From NCBI GenBank assembly GCA_964484465.1, contig CAZAFL010000049.1:1-11188 (forward strand): 11,188 bases of DNA, in the 5' to 3' direction. This document shows, one piece after another, positions 7,666 through 11,188 of the stretch. Within the stretch, counting starts at the first letter, position 1. Each line of letters starts with the position of its first letter. Origin of the DNA: CAZAFL01 sp964484465 (GTDB lineage: Bacteria; Bacteroidota; Ignavibacteria; UBA10030; SZUA-254). The position numbers and the translations under genes are program-made. Under the pieces are notes generated by a model. It did not search any database. It saw only the letters and a program-made list of their open reading frames with translations, and had not been told where the DNA came from.

Positions 7666-8010
7666 ATGGAAAAAATGAAGCTTGTCGAAGCAACACAAAT
7701 GAAAACCAATCTTCCGAAGATGAATCCCGGAGATACTGTAAACGTTCATGTCCGTGTCATTGAAGGGGATAAAGAGCGCATCCAGCAGTTTCAGGGAGTG
7801 GTCATGGGAACGAGAGGTTCGGGGCTCGGGGCGACTTTTACTGTGCGGAAAATTTCCAACGGCGTCGGCGTTGAACGTATTTTCCCGTTGCATTCACCCC
7901 GTATCGCTAAAATCGAAATTATGAAAGAAGGCAACGTCCGTCGCGCGAAAATGTACTACCTGCGGGCGCTTGCGTCGAAACAGGTTCGTCAGAAGACGAC
8001 GACAACGTAA
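7666..8010 (+). CDS. rplS: 50S ribosomal protein L19
   Basis: L19 lies at the 30S-50S interface of the ribosome. The 114-residue protein has normal length and typical blocks: PGDTVNVHVRVIEGDKERIQ (21-40), QQFQGVVMGTRGSGLGATFT (40-59), VRKISNGVGVERIFPLHSP (60-78) and RRAKMYYLRAL (92-102). AAGGAG (7652-7657) lies eight bases before ATG 7666; a second in-frame ATG at 7675 is possible but less well spaced. The gene follows trmD by 18 bases, the usual order in this operon, and is followed after only four bases by the mqnA-like gene. Confidence 0.96.
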   Translation: MEKMKLVEATQMKTNLPKMNPGDTVNVHVRVIEGDKERIQQFQGVVMGTRGSGLGATFTVRKISNGVGVERIFPLHSPRIAKIEIMKEGNVRRAKMYYLRALASKQVRQKTTTT

Positions 8011-8014
8011 CGAG

Positions 8015-8818
8015 ATGGCCGAGCGTCTTGGCATCATCCCCTACCGTTATGCTCAGCCGGTATTCCATGGTCTGAGGGAGAAAAAGCCCGGACAGAAAGA
8101 ACACTTCGATATTGTTGAGGATTATCCTGCAACACTTGCAGTGAAGCTCCGCGAGAAAGAACTCGACGGAGCTTTTTTGTCCCCCATCGATTACGCACGG
8201 GAATATGCAATGTACCGTATTCTTCCCGGTGTTGCTGTTGTTGCAGAGGGCGAGAGCCGCTCGGCGCTCGCCCTGTTTAACGAGCATCTCCATTCGATTA
8301 AGAGCCTCGCTGTCGACGCACGATCGAGCTCCGAGATTGTGCTTGCGCATCTCGTGATGGCAGAAAAATATGATACTGTACCGAAAATTATTCCGTTTAT
8401 CGGTTCAGTTGAGCAGGCGCTCGACAAAGCAGACGCAGTCCTTTGCGTTGGAGATGAAGCGTTGCATATGATGGATCACACGAACAAACTCGACCTTGTT
8501 GATGAATGGGAGGATATTACCGGAATGCCGTTTGTCCATGGAATGTGGGTTGCACGGGAGAAGGCATTTTCTCCTTCCGAAACAAATAATCTTATTGAAA
8601 GCGCTCGACGCGGTGTAGAGCGCGTTGATGAATATGTGCAGTCAGCCCCGGCAGGGTATTTCGAACAGTTTGGGTATGAGTTCAATCAAGCGGCAATTAC
8701 CTCTCTCACGGAATTCTTTCGTATGGCATACTACCATGGCATATTGCAGGATATCCCGGATGTAAAATTTCATTCCCTGGATGGAATGTCAGACTCTCCT
8801 GCTGTTTCAGTGAATTAA
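8015..8818 (+). CDS. mqnA: MqnA-family protein (putative chorismate dehydratase of the futalosine menaquinone pathway)
   Basis: MqnA removes water from chorismate to give 3-[(1-carboxyvinyl)oxy]benzoate, the first step of the futalosine route to menaquinone. The 267-residue protein lacks a signal peptide and has the family landmarks in order: RLGIIPYRYAQPVFHGL (4-20), SPIDYA (56-61), VLCVGDEALHM (142-152), and EWEDITGMPFVHGMW (164-178), which is highly characteristic. Family members usually read Y/F-L-N near residues 10-12, where the Asn belongs to the active site; here this is Y-R-Y, so Tyr12 replaces Asn. Either the active site is altered or this is a paralogue with another ligand in the same periplasmic-binding-protein fold. 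The ATG lies four bases after the rplS stop, so translation is probably coupled. An in-frame extension to 7970 would lie inside rplS and is rejected. Confidence 0.75.
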   Translation: MAERLGIIPYRYAQPVFHGLREKKPGQKEHFDIVEDYPATLAVKLREKELDGAFLSPIDYAREYAMYRILPGVAVVAEGESRSALALFNEHLHSIKSLAVDARSSSEIVLAHLVMAEKYDTVPKIIPFIGSVEQALDKADAVLCVGDEALHMMDHTNKLDLVDEWEDITGMPFVHGMWVAREKAFSPSETNNLIESARRGVERVDEYVQSAPAGYFEQFGYEFNQAAITSLTEFFRMAYYHGILQDIPDVKFHSLDGMSDSPAVSVN

Positions 8819-8913
8819 GATATATAAATCCCCGTTGTCAACCATCCGCGTTCGATTCTGGATTTTTCCTAAAAAATCATTACATTAATCACGTTTTTAA
8901 ATAAATTTTCGGT
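8819..8913. other. AT-rich spacer between mqnA and recN
   Basis: This 95-base spacer probably contains the recN promoter. An inverted repeat GATTTTT/AAAAATC (8861-8867 and 8872-8878, loop CCTA) is all A/T except one G-C pair, so it is a poor terminator. The last 30 bases are rich in T and A (TTTTTAAATAAATTTT) with no Shine-Dalgarno sequence before the GTG of recN. I could not pick a convincing -35/-10 pair and see no LexA-type box. Confidence 0.4.
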
Positions 8914-10620
8914 GTGCTGAAAACATTCCACATAAAAAATTACGCGCTGATTGAAGAGCTGAATGTCGAATTCGACCGTGGGCTGAATATTGTTACAGGC
9001 GAAACCGGCGCGGGCAAATCGATTATCATCGACGCCCTTAGCCTGATTCTCGGTGAACGTGCGGACTCGGATGCAGTCCGCAAAGGGGCAGAAAAGGCAG
9101 TTGTGGAGGCGGTGTTCGGATCTTCTGATCATCAACGGTTGAAGCGACTATTGAACGAAAATGAAATCGAATGCAACGACGACCTGATTCTCCGGCGCGA
9201 GATATCGGTAAAAGGTCAAAGCCGCTGTTTCATCAATGACACTCCGGCAACAATTGCCCTGCTGAAGCAGGTCGGTGATCAGCTTGTGGACCTTCACGGT
9301 CAGCACGAACATCAATCATTGCTCCGGACCGAAACTCATATCGATATGCTCGACAATTTCGCCGGACTCGAGAATTTGGTGAGGGAATTCAGTGCATCAT
9401 ACGAAACAGTTCTCGCTTTGCTCAACCGCACCGAGGAGCTGGAATCGAAAAAAGAACTCCTTGTGGATCGCAAAGCGCTGTACGAATTTCAGATAAAAGA
9501 AATTGATGAAGTCAATCCACAATCCGGCGAAGAGGACGCCCTGGAATCTGAGCTAAAGATTCTTGAGAATGCGGAGATGCTGTTCAGCGCAAGCGAACGC
9601 CTGTATCAGACCTTGTACGAAGGCGAACATGCGGTTCACGACCGGTTGGTGCTTGTCCGAAACCAGCTTGAGGACCTCAGCGCCATCGATAAATTGTTCG
9701 AGGAGTCAAAAAATGAAGCCTCTTCCGCGGTAGCGATCGTTAGTGAACTGGCAAAATTTATCCAGAGTTATAGTTCGAAAATTGAATTCAATCCGGGGCG
9801 ACTCGAAGAAATTCGCCTCCGGCTTGGTCAGTTAACAATGTTGAAAAAGAAATATGGCGGCTCTCTCGAGGCAGTCGTTTCCCATCGTGCGGCGATAGGG
9901 CGGGAAGTTTCTCTTGCAGAAAACTTTGACTCTGAGATTGTGAAACTTCAGGAGAGCATGGAAAGTGAACGAAGGAATTGTTCTGAAATTGGGCAACGAC
10001 TCTCAGCGAAGCGGCGGGATGCGGCGAAGAGAGTGAACCAGGGGATTGAGCAGGCATTACGCGGGTTGGGAATCGCGTCTCCAAAGTTTGAAGCGACTAT
10101 CACAAACTATAAATTATCAAACCACTCGCGATCTGCAGTGAATCTGGGAAAGGATTATTTTGAGACGACGCACAAGGGAATCGATGTCGTGGAGTTTTTT
10201 ATCTCCGCGAATGTGGGTGAAGATCTGAAGCCACTCGTCAAAGTAGCGTCAGGGGGAGAAATTTCCCGGATCATGCTTGCTCTCAAATCAATTCTTGCAA
10301 AAACCGAACGGCTTCCCCTTCTGATTTTCGACGAAATTGATGTTGGAGTGAGCGGAAGAATTGCGCAGTCAGTCGGAAAAAGTCTGAAAAATTTATCAAC
10401 GTTTCACCAGGTCATTGCTATTACGCACCTTCCTCAGATCGCCGGTTTGGGAGAAACACATTTTGTCGTTCAAAAAATTCAGGATGGTAAGCGTTCGTAC
10501 ACGCGAATGAGAAGACTAGGTTTAGAAGAACGCGTTATCGAAATTGCCAAATTGATGAGCGGCGAGGAAGTGACCGACGCCGGAAGAGAAAGCGCAAAAG
10601 AATTGATGGGATTGAATTAA
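8914..10620 (+). CDS. recN: DNA repair protein RecN (SMC-like ATPase)
   Basis: RecN is a cytoplasmic SMC-related ATPase that acts early in double-strand break repair by recombination. The 568-residue length is normal. The protein opens LKTFHIKNYALIEELNVEF. It has Walker A GETGAGKS (29-36), a Q-loop-like region VDLHGQHEHQSLL characteristic of RecN, and a central coiled-coil section rich in Glu, Lys and Leu (about 160-400). The ABC signature is ASGGEISRIMLALK (445-458), Walker B is LIFDEID (470-476), and ITHLPQIA follows. The two ATPase halves are thus at the ends, as in SMC proteins. The start is GTG 8914; no ATG fits the family N-terminus and no Shine-Dalgarno sequence is visible. It is separated from mqnA by 95 bases and probably has its own promoter. 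Confidence 0.97.
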   Translation: MLKTFHIKNYALIEELNVEFDRGLNIVTGETGAGKSIIIDALSLILGERADSDAVRKGAEKAVVEAVFGSSDHQRLKRLLNENEIECNDDLILRREISVKGQSRCFINDTPATIALLKQVGDQLVDLHGQHEHQSLLRTETHIDMLDNFAGLENLVREFSASYETVLALLNRTEELESKKELLVDRKALYEFQIKEIDEVNPQSGEEDALESELKILENAEMLFSASERLYQTLYEGEHAVHDRLVLVRNQLEDLSAIDKLFEESKNEASSAVAIVSELAKFIQSYSSKIEFNPGRLEEIRLRLGQLTMLKKKYGGSLEAVVSHRAAIGREVSLAENFDSEIVKLQESMESERRNCSEIGQRLSAKRRDAAKRVNQGIEQALRGLGIASPKFEATITNYKLSNHSRSAVNLGKDYFETTHKGIDVVEFFISANVGEDLKPLVKVASGGEISRIMLALKSILAKTERLPLLIFDEIDVGVSGRIAQSVGKSLKNLSTFHQVIAITHLPQIAGLGETHFVVQKIQDGKRSYTRMRRLGLEERVIEIAKLMSGEEVTDAGRESAKELMGLN

Positions 10621-10636
10621 TTTATTGTAACCGAAC

Positions 10637-10661
10637 GTAGGGATTGGTCGTGACCAATCCC
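10637..10661 (+). repeat. REP-like palindrome upstream of the RAYT gene
   Basis: GGGATTGGTC (10640-10649) and GACCAATCCC (10652-10661) are perfect reverse complements with only GT between them. The tetranucleotide GTAG (10637-10640) sits at its 5' foot, a feature of REP hairpins recognised by REP-associated transposases. There is no T run after it, so it is not a classical terminator, although it lies 20 bases after recN and could still fold in the transcript. It ends 30 bases before the RAYT start codon. Only one copy is present here; repetition in the genome cannot be judged. Confidence 0.65.
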
Positions 10662-10691
10662 CACAGACGGCCGAAATATTTGGGAGGTGTT

Positions 10692-11188
10692 ATGAGGGTT
10701 CGGAAACGGAACAGGATGGAAGGGTATGATTACGCGCAGTCGGGATATTATTTTGTAACCATTTGTACGCATAATAAGATTTCTTATTTTGGAGAAGTTA
10801 GTGATAATGGCTTTCTGTTGAGTACGTGCGGCGAAATTGTAAACGAGCAATGGTTGTGGCTTCAACGGCAATATAGTTATGTTACGCTGGATGAATACAT
10901 CGTCATGCCGAATCACGTTCATGGGATTATTGCTATAAATAATCCCAATGACGTACTGAACGGTCGCGACCGTTCAGTACACGACCGTTCAGTACAGGGC
11001 AATTCTTCACAATGTGATAAAATTAAGTCGTTATCGGAATTGATTGGCGCATTCAAGACAACATCTTCAAAGAAAATTCATCTGGAGGGTATTAAACAAT
11101 TTCATTGGCAAAAATCATTTTACGATCACATTGTTAGAAACGAGAAATCGCTGAATAGAATTAGAGAATACATTCGATTCAATCCCAT
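10692..11188 (+). CDS. REP-associated tyrosine transposase (RAYT, Y1/HUH family), 3' end cut by window edge
   Basis: RAYTs are single-copy relatives of IS200/IS605 transposases that cut and join single-stranded REP hairpins. The frame stays open through 165 complete codons to the window end. The N-terminus (RNRMEGYDYAQSGYYFVTIC) and the HUH motif in MPNHVHGI (His75, His77) are family hallmarks. KSFYDHIVRNEKSLNRIREY contains the likely nucleophile Tyr144. GGGAGG (10682-10687) lies four bases before ATG 10692, one of the stronger ribosome binding sites in the window. Between the HUH strand and the catalytic helix, residues about 87-103 (VLNGRDRSVHDRSVQG) are encoded by a palindrome plus a tandem repeat. 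The segment after it appears AT-rich compared with the neighbouring genes. The few residues beyond the FNP motif, including the stop, are outside the window. Whether it still moves DNA is unknown. Confidence 0.9.
   Translation, partial: MRVRKRNRMEGYDYAQSGYYFVTICTHNKISYFGEVSDNGFLLSTCGEIVNEQWLWLQRQYSYVTLDEYIVMPNHVHGIIAINNPNDVLNGRDRSVHDRSVQGNSSQCDKIKSLSELIGAFKTTSSKKIHLEGIKQFHWQKSFYDHIVRNEKSLNRIREYIRFNP
10952..10996 (+). repeat. Palindrome plus 15-base tandem repeat inside the RAYT coding region
   Basis: Bases 10953-10966 (GTACTGAACGGTCG) and 10967-10980 (CGACCGTTCAGTAC) form a perfect 28-base palindrome with no spacer. The 15-mer CGACCGTTCAGTACA occurs twice in tandem (10967-10981 and 10982-10996), and an inverted copy matching 14 of 15 bases precedes it (10952-10966). 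The array is thus one inverted and two direct units. The unit length is a multiple of three, so the frame is kept (HDRSV-type peptide repeats). The palindrome centre GGTCGCGACC matches the centre of the upstream palindrome (GGTCGTGACC) at 9 of 10 bases. Confidence 0.9.

Noticed and set aside
7970..8014. N-terminal extension of the mqnA-like gene into rplS
   Set aside because: The added residues are Arg-rich, out-of-frame translation of the rplS 3' end, and the family motif starts right after ATG 8015.
8861..8878. GATTTTT/AAAAATC hairpin as terminator of the ribosomal operon
   Set aside because: The stem has a single G-C pair and is expected to be unstable; A/T runs pair by chance in this AT-rich spacer.
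10617..10922. Minus-strand open frame opposite the start of the RAYT gene
   Set aside because: The plus strand encodes a recognisable RAYT with HUH motif and good ribosome binding site; the minus frame shows no family signal.

Overview
All identified genes in this window lie on the + strand and read as ordinary bacterial chromosome with a mobile-element-type gene at the right edge. The organism is probably a member of the FCB (Bacteroidota/Chlorobiota/Ignavibacteriota) group. The grounds are a fused aspartokinase-homoserine dehydrogenase followed by thrB and thrC, weak or absent Shine-Dalgarno sequences before many genes, a ribosomal protein S16 with a long Ala/Pro tail, and a futalosine-type menaquinone gene next to rplS. 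This placement is inference from gene content, not from any search.

Region 1 (1-3977) is a threonine biosynthesis operon: the 3' part of thrA (aspartokinase/homoserine dehydrogenase, cut by the left edge), thrB (homoserine kinase) and thrC (threonine synthase). thrB and thrC overlap by four bases. A 247-base spacer (3978-4224) with no clear terminator follows.

Region 2 (4225-8818) is the conserved translation/secretion cluster ffh - rpsP - khpA - rimM - trmD - rplS. It encodes the SRP GTPase, ribosomal protein S16, a KH-domain RNA-binding protein, the 30S maturation factor RimM, the tRNA m1G37 methyltransferase and ribosomal protein L19. A chorismate-dehydratase-like gene (mqnA family) is attached four bases after rplS. 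Its predicted protein lacks the usual N-terminal active-site-type Asn, so its activity is open.

Region 3 (8819-10620) is an AT-rich spacer followed by recN, the SMC-like DNA repair ATPase, which starts at GTG.

Region 4 (10621-11188) is the most unusual part. A perfect 22-base palindrome, with GTAG at its 5' foot, precedes a REP-associated tyrosine transposase (RAYT/TnpA_REP) gene that runs off the right edge. Inside that gene, between the codons for the HUH pair and the catalytic Tyr, lies a second perfect palindrome (28 bases) plus a 15-base tandem repeat. The two palindromes share the core GGTCGYGACC. They may be a REP-type element and its transposase, with REP-like sequence built into the coding region in frame.

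Apart from the RAYT/palindrome module, the MqnA substitution and the S16 tail, the window is conventional housekeeping DNA. I found no CRISPR array, rRNA, tRNA or defence system.
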